DNA of 64,000 nucleotides, taken from positions 24,701 through 88,700 of the forward strand of contig JBBQVL010000007.1 of assembly GCA_038211615.1 (NCBI GenBank). The letters run 5' to 3'. The position numbers and the translations under genes were made by a program. This stretch comes from DASWJZ01 sp038211615. GTDB taxonomy: Bacteria; Pseudomonadota; Alphaproteobacteria; Rhizobiales; Afifellaceae. A model generated the notes under the pieces. It was not told where the DNA came from, did no database searches, and saw nothing but the letters and a program-made list of their open reading frames with translations. Of this stretch, positions 33,786-41,768 are shown piece by piece (within the stretch, counting starts at the first letter, position 1; each line of letters opens with the position of its first letter).

Positions 33786-33953
33786 GGCGATCCCCCTGCG
33801 ATTCCGACGCGATCCTAGCGCAGATCACACCGATGCGGGACCACCCGGCCGGACCGCGCCGCGGAGGCCTTACGAACCGATGGTCAGAAGCACCTTGCAG
33901 CACTTGCCGGAAGGGCTGGGTGGAGCGGTGGTGCCCACCCCCTCCGGTCTCCC

Positions 33954-34889
33954 TCACCCCTTGGCGACTCCCTGGCCTGCGACCTCAGACCTTCGGATCT
34001 GGCTGACCTGACGGGTGATCTGGTCAATGTGACGTCCGTCCGTGCCACAGCACCCGCCCCAGACGCTCACGCGAGGAAACCGCTTGGCAAGTCCTGCCAT
34101 CTGCGCCCCGAGTTCGTTCGGATCGCCGTCCTCAAGATGGCCGAGTTTGCAGAGGTCCAGCGTCTCCATCGCCACGGCGTTCGGCATGAAGCCCCCGAGC
34201 CGCCCGGTCCAGTCACCCTCGGAAAGGCCGGGTTCGAACTCCGTCGGATGGGTGCAGTTGATCATGTAGTAGGCGGGCGCATGGCCCGTCGCTGCGTCAA
34301 CACGGGTGATCGCCTCCTCGAGGCTCTCGCCTCCCTTCAGCCGCCCGCCTCTCGCAACCAGAAAGGAGATCACGACAGGCATCGCTGCCGATTTCGCGGC
34401 CCGGGCGAGACCGATCGCCTCTTCCACGCTCGAAAACGTCATCGCCGTCACAAGGTCGGCCCCCGCCTTCCGGAAGGTCAGGATCTGCTCGGAATGGTAA
34501 TCCTCGGCCTCGGCGGCATCGGGGGTGCGTCCGATGTTGTAGGCATCGCCTCGCGGGCCGATGACGCCGCCAATGATCATCGGCGTATCGGCGCTTCCGT
34601 ATTCGCGCGCAAAATCCTTGTAGAAGTCGATGCCGCGGATGTTGATTTCCTCAAGGCTCTCACGCGAAAAGCCGATCAGCCCCCCCCAGTCGCGGCTGGC
34701 GCGGTAGTGTAAGCCCTCATTGATCACGCCGAACCCGTTCGCGACCGCGGCCTCCACGACTTTGCGATGATAGTCCTTCATCCAGGCCAGCCCCCGATCG
34801 TCGTTGAGCAGTTCGAAGCCGCAGAAGTGGTGAAGCGTGAAGCCGTCGACATACTGAAGCCAGGTTTCAAAGCCCCCGCAGGTCGTCAT
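33954..34889 (-). CDS. Homocysteine S-methyltransferase family protein
   Basis: These zinc enzymes transfer a methyl group from a donor such as S-methylmethionine, betaine or AdoMet to homocysteine. The 311-residue product begins at the barrel strand C-G-G-F-E-T-W-L. The zinc ligands are a Cys in M-I-N-C-T-H-P (about residue 220) and the pair in G-G-C-C-G-T (about 283-284). The ATG at 34889 follows an AAGGGGGT motif and fits the family; one 12 codons further up is possible. Exact donor cannot be told. It is the last chromosomal gene before the integrated element. Confidence 0.85.
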   Translation of the reverse strand: MTTCGGFETWLQYVDGFTLHHFCGFELLNDDRGLAWMKDYHRKVVEAAVANGFGVINEGLHYRASRDWGGLIGFSRESLEEINIRGIDFYKDFAREYGSADTPMIIGGVIGPRGDAYNIGRTPDAAEAEDYHSEQILTFRKAGADLVTAMTFSSVEEAIGLARAAKSAAMPVVISFLVARGGRLKGGESLEEAITRVDAATGHAPAYYMINCTHPTEFEPGLSEGDWTGRLGGFMPNAVAMETLDLCKLGHLEDGDPNELGAQMAGLAKRFPRVSVWGGCCGTDGRHIDQITRQVSQIRRSEVAGQGVAKG

Positions 34890-35030
34890 AAGGCGACCCC
34901 CTTCTTGCGGAAGCTTTCCTTGCATGGCCCTACCTTCCCCGGAGATTCAGTCGGCTCCGCCGGGCGCAGCCTACCATGTCGCGCCGCAGCCTGACCGGCG
35001 GCTGGATGACCGGAACGGACGGGGTGGGAA

Positions 35031-35044
35031 TGGCGGAGGGAGCG
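35031..35044 (+). other. Left attachment site core (TGGCGGAGGGAGCG)
   Basis: The 14 bases are identical to the 3' end of tRNA-Ser at 49349-49362, in the same orientation. Identity stops at both edges. This copy would be the part of the original tRNA 3' end pushed away by insertion, and it marks where the chromosome resumes, 142 bases from the methyltransferase start. Confidence 0.75.
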
Positions 35045-35154
35045 TCCCCTTCCACCCCAGGAGTTCCGCGGGGTTTGAAGGTGTCGCCCGAAAAACCCCC
35101 GATCCTCTCCCCGTTTAAGATAGCCTAGAAAACCCACGTTTTCGAGTTCGAAGT

Positions 35155-35997
35155 ATGAGAGGCGATGCATGGACGATCCCGCTCCGTTCCGGCATGCGAT
35201 TTACTGCCCCTAGGATGGACGAGGAAGCGGTCTTCGGGGCGGGCGCGGCAGGAGTGCCGGCGACGGGCGAAAGGCTCTCCCCGGCCGCTCCCTCGCAGCC
35301 GGTTGACCGCTTCCTAACGACGGTCCTTAGTCCGCCAATGCTTGTCGATGAAAAAGCCGCGCTCGATCGCCTTGAGACCGCCTACCACGAAGCGGCCCAT
35401 GCCGTCGTCGGCATGTATTTCGGCTGGGACACGGACCACATCGAGATCAGCATTGGCGGAGGTGGGTTTTATCGGCCAGGCTACACTGGTCTCCCTATCG
35501 AGACGCAGGTGAACGAGGACATAATTGTAACCCTCGCCGGACGGCTCGGTGAGACGCTGATCGTCGGCGACCGGCGGGACGCAAGCGACCACTGGCTTCG
35601 ACAGGTGATTGAAAAATTGCGAGCTGGCGAGGAGGAGCATCACGACGACTTCATCGTCATGAGCCACCTCATGTCGGGTGACGTGAATGCCGCCGATGAG
35701 ATTCTGATCGATCAATTCCGCGCCTTTGAAGAGGAGACGGAGGAGCTGCTTCTCAGGCCCGACATTCGTGCGAAGATAGTCGCGCTCGCGGAAGCCCTTG
35801 CGCGTCGCAAAGACGGCCAGATGGGCGACGAAGCCATGGCGACGGTGGACGAGGCTGAAGATGCAGATCGACCGAGCGACGGTGCGATGCGTCGCCGGGA
35901 CTCAGCTGAGGCTGAGGCGATGGCCTTGCTGATAGGGCTTGACGACTCAACCACCGATCACCGACGGCCGGCGGTGGACGAGGATGCGCCGATGTAA
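35155..35997 (+). CDS. FtsH-like (M41-type) zinc metallopeptidase domain protein without AAA domain
   Basis: The 280-residue product has the zinc motif H-E-A-A-H at residues 78-82, in Y-H-E-A-A-H-A-V-V-G-M-Y-F-G. The segment L-A-G-R-L-G-E-T-L-I-V-G-D-R-R-D-A-S-D follows, which resembles the FtsH peptidase segment holding the third zinc ligand (candidate Asp145). There is no AAA module and no membrane helix, so it is a stand-alone peptidase. The acidic C-terminal tail is low complexity. The start at 35155 is uncertain, with ATGs at 35194 and 35215 as alternatives. It is the outermost gene of the element; substrate and role are unknown. Confidence 0.7.
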   Translation: MRGDAWTIPLRSGMRFTAPRMDEEAVFGAGAAGVPATGERLSPAAPSQPVDRFLTTVLSPPMLVDEKAALDRLETAYHEAAHAVVGMYFGWDTDHIEISIGGGGFYRPGYTGLPIETQVNEDIIVTLAGRLGETLIVGDRRDASDHWLRQVIEKLRAGEEEHHDDFIVMSHLMSGDVNAADEILIDQFRAFEEETEELLLRPDIRAKIVALAEALARRKDGQMGDEAMATVDEAEDADRPSDGAMRRRDSAEAEAMALLIGLDDSTTDHRRPAVDEDAPM

Positions 35998-36119
35998 GTG
36001 AAATGGCTTTCTCAAAAACTGCTTGTGTGTCGGTTGAGAAACGGTATGCCCGGGACAAGGAATCAGCTAGTTCATGATTTGTTCTCGTCCCTTTCAGCCC
36101 TTGAACTTACCGAGGTTCG

Positions 36120-36626
36120 ATGGCTCCGTATGATGCACGGATGGTTGCCAATCACCTTCTGGATCTCGCTGACCAGAAGAAGCGACCATTGACCCAAGCC
36201 GCGCTCCTCAAAATCCTATATTTCTGTCACGGCTGGTATTTAGCGTGGAACGACGGGCCTCTTTGTGAAAACGATTTTGAGGCTTGGGAGTTAGGTCCGG
36301 TCGTTAAAGTCGTCCGCGATGCATTCAAATCATTTGGTCGCCAGCCGATCGACAGCCGCGCGAAGCGTTTCAATTTGAAAACCGGCGGGCATGAGGCGAT
36401 TCCCAATCAGATTTCTCCCCTAGACCGTGCCCTCATCGAGAAGGTCTTCGAGTTCTACTCTCAATTCTCGGCGCCCAAACTAATCAATATGACGCACGAG
36501 CCGGGGTCGCCATGGGACAAGCTCTGGAATTCTAAGGAGCCTGTCGCCCGTCTGGGGCTGCGAATAAAGAATGAGGAAATCCGCGCGCACTTCATGCGAG
36601 CATCTCGGCCCGAGAGGATGCTATAA
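36120..36626 (+). CDS. Panacea-domain (SocA-like) antitoxin candidate
   Basis: The 168-residue product has a Panacea/DUF4065 pattern at residues 8-95: Q-A-A-L-L-K-I-L-Y-F-C-H-G-W-Y-L-A, then F-E-A-W-E-L-G-P-V-V-K-V-V-R-D-A-F. Proteins with this domain act as antitoxins for many unrelated toxins, or as protease adaptors like SocA. The C-terminal part (residues 95-168) may bind the partner. The start follows GAGG by a few bases. A gene of unknown family begins 38 bases downstream on the same strand, the layout expected of a toxin-antitoxin pair. DNA here looks less GC-rich than the chromosome. Confidence 0.82.
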   Translation: MAPYDARMVANHLLDLADQKKRPLTQAALLKILYFCHGWYLAWNDGPLCENDFEAWELGPVVKVVRDAFKSFGRQPIDSRAKRFNLKTGGHEAIPNQISPLDRALIEKVFEFYSQFSAPKLINMTHEPGSPWDKLWNSKEPVARLGLRIKNEEIRAHFMRASRPERML

Positions 36627-36664
36627 GTTTCGCAGATGATTCATCGAATCAGTGAGGGTCGGTT

Positions 36665-37402
36665 ATGCCGGGCCTTTTTCTAGTGAATGCAATTGATGCG
36701 GGGCGCGCGCTCGGTCCTCGTTTGGAAGATGCAACGCCTGCCCAAGTCGAGCACTTCTTCCGGTCAGACTACTTGCTTCGGAAGGGCGGCAGCTTCAATC
36801 ACGACACGTCGATTTTCGCGACGGGCGATTTGTTCAGAGGGCGGATAACAATCCCCCAGGCTGAAACCTTCTGCCTTTCCAACGGTAGCGCCGCCGGCCG
36901 CGAGCAAAACGCTGCGATAATACGCGTTGTGGGCCCCTACGCTGTCGGACGCCTCTCTGTTGTGCACAAGGTTGGCTACATAGCCATTCCTGTTGGTCGC
37001 GCCCTCGGGCATACCATCTACATTGGCGTGAAGGCGCCATACGTCCGGGTTAATGACAGCGAAGCCCGGCTGGTGATCCCGGGATATCGGAAGACATTTA
37101 TCCCGAGCGACGAGCAGATCATTTTCCCCTGCTCCCTCGCTTCCAATCAGATTGCTCGCGATGACTTCGCAGGCGTGCTGCCGGAATATCTGTATGCGGG
37201 TCCGGGCGATGACGGTGAAGATCGTAAATTCAAAGCAGTGATCGGCTCGCCCGGCAGCGTTCTCCAGCGCGATCAGCTGGACGATCTCCTAAACGTATAC
37301 GTGAAGGGGATCGTGCGCATTCTGGAAGCGGGCGAGGGACTCAAGCCCGCAAGGCTCGCCGGCTACCGTATCATCGATCCTTCGCAATACAGGGGTCTAT
37401 GA
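36665..37402 (+). CDS. Unknown protein downstream of the Panacea gene, candidate toxin or effector
   Basis: The 245-residue product was not recognised. It has no membrane helix or signal peptide. A beta-rich middle (residues 85-150, with V-G-Y-I-A-I-P-V-G-R-A-L-G-H and I-Y-I-G-V-K-A-P-Y-V) is flanked by more mixed ends. No nuclease, kinase or ADP-ribosylation motif is evident. A GAGGG motif stands before the ATG. Its place directly after a Panacea gene makes it a candidate cognate toxin, although 245 residues is long for a simple toxin; it could also be a separate defence effector. It ends convergently with the ATPase gene, 40 bases away. Confidence 0.75.
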   Translation: MPGLFLVNAIDAGRALGPRLEDATPAQVEHFFRSDYLLRKGGSFNHDTSIFATGDLFRGRITIPQAETFCLSNGSAAGREQNAAIIRVVGPYAVGRLSVVHKVGYIAIPVGRALGHTIYIGVKAPYVRVNDSEARLVIPGYRKTFIPSDEQIIFPCSLASNQIARDDFAGVLPEYLYAGPGDDGEDRKFKAVIGSPGSVLQRDQLDDLLNVYVKGIVRILEAGEGLKPARLAGYRIIDPSQYRGL

Positions 37403-37442
37403 GCTACTACGCCAATTAGTTCGAATCGCGGAAAGCCGCACG

Positions 37443-39818
37443 CTATTTACCACTTTGTTTTCGATAATCCTTCACGCCGCAGTTGCAGGCCCAATCGTTG
37501 TCTCCGTGCTTCTGAATGAACGACCTGCAATCATCGCAATAGAGTGCGCTTCGAAGCTCCGCCAGCAGCTCGGCGAACACTCTAGTTTCTGCCGGGTCAA
37601 CGGCCGCTTCCGCTTCGTTATAATGAGCCCCGGTCGCATTCCTCACCCAGCCATTCGCGTCAAGCTTCTCAATTAGACTTGGGTGGTTCGCCTGAAACTT
37701 CGGATTTCTGCGAAGCTTGCTCGCGAGCGCGGGCCACATATTACCTATGTCGTGACCCCGCTTAAAACGAGCTGGTATTGCAACCTCTAAGGCTTCCGTT
37801 GCCTCCCGAAGGATGAATTCAAAAAAGCGACCGCCGGCTGCCGACAGTTCCTCAGGCGTCTTCGTTTCACGAATCTCAGCGACACAAATTCGATCCTGAT
37901 CGGTGGCAGCATCCCCGCGCGTCGGCCCGCGGTCTAAATCCCAACCGAGAAGCGCAAGATAGTTGTATCCGTTTCTACCAAATGCATTACGCACTCGATC
38001 ATAGAAGAAGCGGTCGTGCATTGTGATGATGATTTGATGGTCAGTGAACCTTGTAGCGAGGAGTGCCGCAATTCGCTCTCGATGCGCCGCATCAACTGAG
38101 TGCACCACATCGTCAAGAACAAGGAACTTGAAAGCAGGGAATTGGTCAGCTTCACGTCGACGAAGAGCAAGAAAGTAGCACAGGCCTAAGGTATCGAGAT
38201 GTGACTCACTGAAATAGAGAAGCGGCGGGCGCTCGCGACCGTAGAAGTCTGCTTGGAGGTTTACCGATCCATCCTCGGTCGGCCGCACCGCGAGCCGCGA
38301 GTTTGCTAGCTTCTCTCCGGGATGCACTCCCTCGTAGAACTCATTTGCAAGGTCAGAGACCTCATTTAATAAAACTTGGACGGTTGCCTTTCTTGCCTCA
38401 ACGGCGTGCGTATGGAGACGATTCAGTCCATTCGATTTCTGTCGTGCAGCGCCTGCCTTCATCATCTCTTGAAAGCAAGCTGTCCAATCCGCTCTGATGC
38501 TTTCCAGCATCGCTCGCGCTGTGAGCAGCCGCGTTCGCCGATCGCCTCCGCTATCGGCAACAATGCGTGCGTCGATTGCCTCTATGGCCGGGGCGTAGGA
38601 GCCAATCGTTGAACCCACACCATCGAGCCATTTCCCTAACCGCTCAGATGTTAGAGGGCCCCTTAGCCCTTCTGCAATCTCCTCCAAAAGTGAAAACGTC
38701 GTTTGATATTGGTCGGGTAGCGGATCCAGTGGTGCGTCATTCCATTCGGACAGGAATGAACGTAGGTTGACCGAAAGCTCACTGACTGGCCTCTCAAGCG
38801 CTGCGACCCGTTCGCGCACATTCGCCTTCGCGAGTGTGATTGCCGCGTCAGCAGCTATTCTCTCTGACAGCCGCTGCAGCAACGTCTCCCTATCGATTTC
38901 TTGTTCACAAACAGGGCAGATCGCCAAGGGCTGACCAGAGACGACCGTGTGGGCACGTTCGAGGAGCTCAGTTAGGATTGCCCCCTCATGGCCGCGAAGT
39001 TTCGTCTCCAAATCGCTTTGCGCAGATAGCAAAGCCTTCGCGAGCAGGGCCAAACCAGACGCTAGACCAAGCTTGGCAGCTTTGCCCTTCAAGGCACTTA
39101 GCTGCGCTAGTCGAGCATCGATCGTCGCTTCACCCAGCGCGCCTTTTACAGCTGCTTCCGCTGGCTCAAGTTCGCGAAGATTTTTGATTGCCTCGATCCC
39201 CGCCTCGCTCAATTGAGCATTAAGTCGATCACGCAATGTTTTGGCTGAAACCTCTGCGAATTTCGGCAGCTCAAAAATGAGCCTCAGCTTTTCCTGTCGC
39301 GCCTCATACACCTGTTCCGACCCAAGCATCTCCGTTTGAGCGGTCAAAGCCAGAGCTTCGAGACCGCGCTCAATCTGGAGATATGGCGCGAGGCTTAGAA
39401 ATGGCTCCAGCCGGTCATAGCGGACCCTCGGCTCCGCATAAATGAAATCCAGAAGCATGTGCCTGCGAAGGACGAATCCTGCATTCCTGGCGTGATCGCA
39501 CCATGCTGTGGCCGTTTCGGGAGGCGCTTCGCCTGCCACGACCTCGATTTCCTTTCCTTCAGACTGAAGGGTGAGCGAGGCACGCATCGCTCCTCCGGCG
39601 ATGTTTGGCCCACCAGCTGCCCAGGTGACCCCCTGCCGAACGACAGGAAATAAAGTGGTAGGACTTCCTCTCAGGACGAATTCAATCGCATCGACGAGTG
39701 AGCTTTTGCCAACTCCGTTCGGCCCATAGACGACCAGTCCCTTATCGCCGATTTCCACAGCCGGCCAATCAGCCGGTATGCCCCTCAGGCTTGTTGCCGT
39801 CAGCTTCCACGCTTTCAA
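37443..39818 (-). CDS. Rad50/RloC-like ATPase with zinc-hook motif and C-terminal HEPN-like motif
   Basis: From the TTG at 39818 the protein has 791 residues. It has Walker A G-P-N-G-V-G-K-S at 32-39, long helical arms, a Cys pair C-P-V-C at 301-304 as in Rad50-type zinc hooks, an ABC signature region near 535-550, and Walker B F-L-V-L-D-D at 565-570. Behind the ATPase comes R-N-A-T-G-A-H (726-732), matching the R-x4-6-H motif of HEPN ribonucleases, and a zinc ribbon C-x2-C (761-764) plus C-x-C (778-780). This order recalls RloC, a DNA-damage-sensing anticodon nuclease. GGGGGAAA precedes the TTG; an upstream ATG at 39884 runs into the neighbour. An antiphage role is inferred. Confidence 0.8.
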   Translation of the reverse strand: MKAWKLTATSLRGIPADWPAVEIGDKGLVVYGPNGVGKSSLVDAIEFVLRGSPTTLFPVVRQGVTWAAGGPNIAGGAMRASLTLQSEGKEIEVVAGEAPPETATAWCDHARNAGFVLRRHMLLDFIYAEPRVRYDRLEPFLSLAPYLQIERGLEALALTAQTEMLGSEQVYEARQEKLRLIFELPKFAEVSAKTLRDRLNAQLSEAGIEAIKNLRELEPAEAAVKGALGEATIDARLAQLSALKGKAAKLGLASGLALLAKALLSAQSDLETKLRGHEGAILTELLERAHTVVSGQPLAICPVCEQEIDRETLLQRLSERIAADAAITLAKANVRERVAALERPVSELSVNLRSFLSEWNDAPLDPLPDQYQTTFSLLEEIAEGLRGPLTSERLGKWLDGVGSTIGSYAPAIEAIDARIVADSGGDRRTRLLTARAMLESIRADWTACFQEMMKAGAARQKSNGLNRLHTHAVEARKATVQVLLNEVSDLANEFYEGVHPGEKLANSRLAVRPTEDGSVNLQADFYGRERPPLLYFSESHLDTLGLCYFLALRRREADQFPAFKFLVLDDVVHSVDAAHRERIAALLATRFTDHQIIITMHDRFFYDRVRNAFGRNGYNYLALLGWDLDRGPTRGDAATDQDRICVAEIRETKTPEELSAAGGRFFEFILREATEALEVAIPARFKRGHDIGNMWPALASKLRRNPKFQANHPSLIEKLDANGWVRNATGAHYNEAEAAVDPAETRVFAELLAELRSALYCDDCRSFIQKHGDNDWACNCGVKDYRKQSGK

Positions 39819-39981
39819 GCTTTTCCCCCGACAGTAGCGCCTTGAGCTTCGAAAGGCTTTCGGCATCTGGCGCAGACAGATCAACGAGAGCCGCCGCCCT
39901 TATTGAGGCATTAAGTTCGGTGTCGTTCTCGATGCGCTTCTTCAATTCTGTTAGCGCAATGAGCGAGGGGCGGTCAGGCAT
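39769..39981 (-). CDS. Small partner protein upstream of the Rad50/RloC-like ATPase
   Basis: The 70-residue product begins M-P-D-R-P-S-L-I-A-L-T-E-L-K-K-R-I and is mostly helical and charged, with L-S-K-L-K-A-L-L-S-G-E near the end. The family was not recognised. Its last 50 bases overlap the ATPase start in another frame, so the two are likely co-translated. It may be a regulatory subunit or antitoxin of the ATPase. The frame is open upstream to 40068, but that part covers the terminator at 40041-40060, so the ATG at 39981 was preferred. Confidence 0.6.
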   Translation of the reverse strand: MPDRPSLIALTELKKRIENDTELNASIRAAALVDLSAPDAESLSKLKALLSGEKLESVEADGNKPEGHTG

Positions 39982-40035
39982 AGACACTTTCGCTGGGCCA
40001 GCAATCCTTGGTTGATATATCATCATTGAGCAAAG

Positions 40036-40060
40036 AAAAACCCCCGGCCAAGACCGGGGG
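40036..40060 (-). terminator. Intrinsic terminator ending the satellite core operon
   Basis: A seven-base all-GC stem (40041-40047 with 40054-40060) with a six-base loop is followed on the minus strand by TTTTTCTTT (40040 downwards). It lies 36 bases after the stop of the gene at 40096-40380 and separates the long minus-strand core operon from the ATPase module. Confidence 0.85.
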
Positions 40061-40095
40061 CAAACCATCCTTCGAAGCTCGAGAGAGCGGGCGTG

Positions 40096-40380
40096 CTACT
40101 TCAACCGCGCCTCCGCATGCCCATGCGCGATGTCGTAGCGAATGTCGGAGTTTCGACCGCCGGCAGCGAGATAGTCCTCATAACTGATCCCCGGCTTCGC
40201 GAGGATGATGCTCATGGACTTGAACCCATGCGATCCTTCGCGGCGGGGATTGGTCTTCACTTTCGGGAACAGCTTCTGACCCGAGAACTGCGACAGCCCG
40301 GATGCGGGTTTCGTCGCCGGCTTCTTCGTCGTCACCTTCGCGGCCTTCGTCGCCGGCCGCTTCGTCGTGGTCTTCTTCAT
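40096..40380 (-). CDS. Small basic protein with Lys/Thr/Ala/Pro-rich start
   Basis: The 94-residue product has a histone H1-like basic N-terminal part (residues 1-26 with repeated T-K, A-T-K and K-K-P-A), then a compact part with G-F-K-S-M-S-I-I-L-A-K-P-G-I-S-Y-E-D-Y. It was not recognised; DNA or nucleic acid binding is a guess from charge. A GAGGAG motif stands before the ATG. It is the last gene before the terminator at 40036-40060. Confidence 0.65.
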   Translation of the reverse strand: MKKTTTKRPATKAAKVTTKKPATKPASGLSQFSGQKLFPKVKTNPRREGSHGFKSMSIILAKPGISYEDYLAAGGRNSDIRYDIAHGHAEARLK

Positions 40381-40642
40381 GGGGTAGCACTCCTCTCAGC
40401 GCGGGAATCGCGCGAGCGGAGGAAGCGCCAGCGTCCGAAGCGCCAGAACATCGTCCTGAGCATAAGGTTTCCGGACTTCCCGAAACCGCAGCTTTCCGGG
40501 GGAGCGACCGCGACTGACGACCGTCCGCCGCCCAGCGAGGATGGACGGAGGCGCGACTTCCGAGGTTTCCGGCTCCGGGAGACCGGGAGAGGGAGGAAAG
40601 CTCCTCCCGGTCCACGCGCGGCCGTTTTCGCGCCGCCCAGCC

Positions 40643-40849
40643 CTAAGCCGCCCGCACTCTTTCGATGCTCACCGGCGACGGAACCGGATCGCGCGGCTGG
40701 GGAAGCGGTGTGACGTTCGATCCGCCCGCGTCGGCTTCGGCCGATGCGTCAGCGGGCGATGGTCTCCGGGTGAGCAAGTCGAACAGTTCCGGGATCAGAC
40801 CCTCACCGCGTTGCGCGGCAAATTCCTGAAGCTTGAGCAAGCCGAGCAT
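40643..40849 (-). CDS. Small hypothetical protein of the element
   Basis: The 68-residue product starts M-L-G-L-L-K-L-Q-E-F-A-A-Q-R-G-E and ends in Pro/Ser-rich low-complexity sequence. A GGAG motif lies 7 bases before the ATG at 40849; a GTG at 40906 would add 19 residues. Nothing is known about its function. It lies 75 bases after the gene at 40925. Confidence 0.4.
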   Translation of the reverse strand: MLGLLKLQEFAAQRGEGLIPELFDLLTRRPSPADASAEADAGGSNVTPLPQPRDPVPSPVSIERVRAA

Positions 40850-40924
40850 CGTCCGTCTCCATCGATATCTGGCAGGAAGTTGTCGGATCGCACCGTGCAT
40901 CTCCACCCGTTTCTTGCTGCTCTC

Positions 40925-41227
40925 TCACGCCGCCAAATCCCGGTTGATCTCAAGCACCCGTTCCCTGCCGCAATCGAAGCCGATGTGGGTCGTCTGAAGT
41001 CGGGTCAGATATGGCGCGATTTCGTGAGCGCTGTCGGGGGAGGAAATCTCGAGGAAGTAGGTGCCGGTCTTACTGTCGACGAAGAAGCGGTGGATCTTAT
41101 CGCGCACTTCCTGCGGCATGCTCTCCACGACACGGCGCATGCGGAGGAGTTCGCTGTCGATGCCGTGGCGCGAGGCAATCAGGACGCCTTCGACGAACTC
41201 GCTGCGCGGCTCTTTTGAATCACTCAC
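40925..41227 (-). CDS. Hypothetical protein overlapping the terminase-like gene
   Basis: The 100-residue product was not recognised. It is soluble and mixed alpha/beta, with M-R-R-V-V-E-S-M-P-Q-E-V-R-D-K-I-H and T-G-T-Y-F-L-E-I-S-S-P. It starts with GTG at 41227, eight bases inside the preceding gene, so translation is probably coupled to the Nu1-like terminase gene. Confidence 0.6.
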   Translation of the reverse strand: MSDSKEPRSEFVEGVLIASRHGIDSELLRMRRVVESMPQEVRDKIHRFFVDSKTGTYFLEISSPDSAHEIAPYLTRLQTTHIGFDCGRERVLEINRDLAA

Positions 41228-41696
41228 TTCCGACCACTCCCTTTCCCGCTGCGATGATCTCTTCGCGCGCCTCGTTGATGGCTTTGTCGATAGCCCACTG
41301 ACATTTCGTCTGGTCGATCTCGGCCGCTACGATCGGAGCGAGCTTCGAAGGGAGGCGGGAGAGGACGGTATCGATCTGGCCTGCGAGCGACGCGGCGACC
41401 TGCACGAACAAGGCTACCGGCGCGACCTGATTCAGCCTGCGCTCCAACTCCAGTTCCTTGAGTGTCGCGTTGGCGCTGAGCTTGCGTGACGTTGGGGAGC
41501 CGGGATCGGCGGAGGACGGTGGACGGGTGGCGTATTCGAGGTGCCACCTCAGGCAGGCTGCGCTGTCGAATTGATCCGGGATGCCGCGCCGGCCCTTCTT
41601 CACGACAGGCATGCCGAGCAACTGCCAAGACGTGATCGTGGAAGGGACGACCCCGAAGATTTCACTGAGTTCAGCGCGGTTGACGATGCGGGTCAT
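41220..41696 (-). CDS. Nu1-like small terminase / phage DNA-packaging HTH protein
   Basis: The first 60 residues resemble the winged helix of phage lambda Nu1 and relatives: V-N-R-A-E-L-S-E-I-F-G-V-V-P-S-T-I-T-S-W, then G-M-P-V-V-K-K-G-R-R-G and F-D-S-A-A-C-L-R-W. Residues 80-158 are helical. Such proteins recognise the packaging site and recruit the large terminase. No large subunit is in the element. In satellites a lone small subunit can redirect packaging of a helper phage; that is an inference here. The upstream leader has AGGAAT-TT-ATTCCT (41706-41719), a possible operator. Confidence 0.75.
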   Translation of the reverse strand: MTRIVNRAELSEIFGVVPSTITSWQLLGMPVVKKGRRGIPDQFDSAACLRWHLEYATRPPSSADPGSPTSRKLSANATLKELELERRLNQVAPVALFVQVAASLAGQIDTVLSRLPSKLAPIVAAEIDQTKCQWAIDKAINEAREEIIAAGKGVVGSE

Positions 41697-41768
41697 TTTG
41701 ATTTCAGGAATTTATTCCTTACCTCTGGAAGTAGCATGAGCTGATGCCAACCCTCTTTCGCGCAACGC

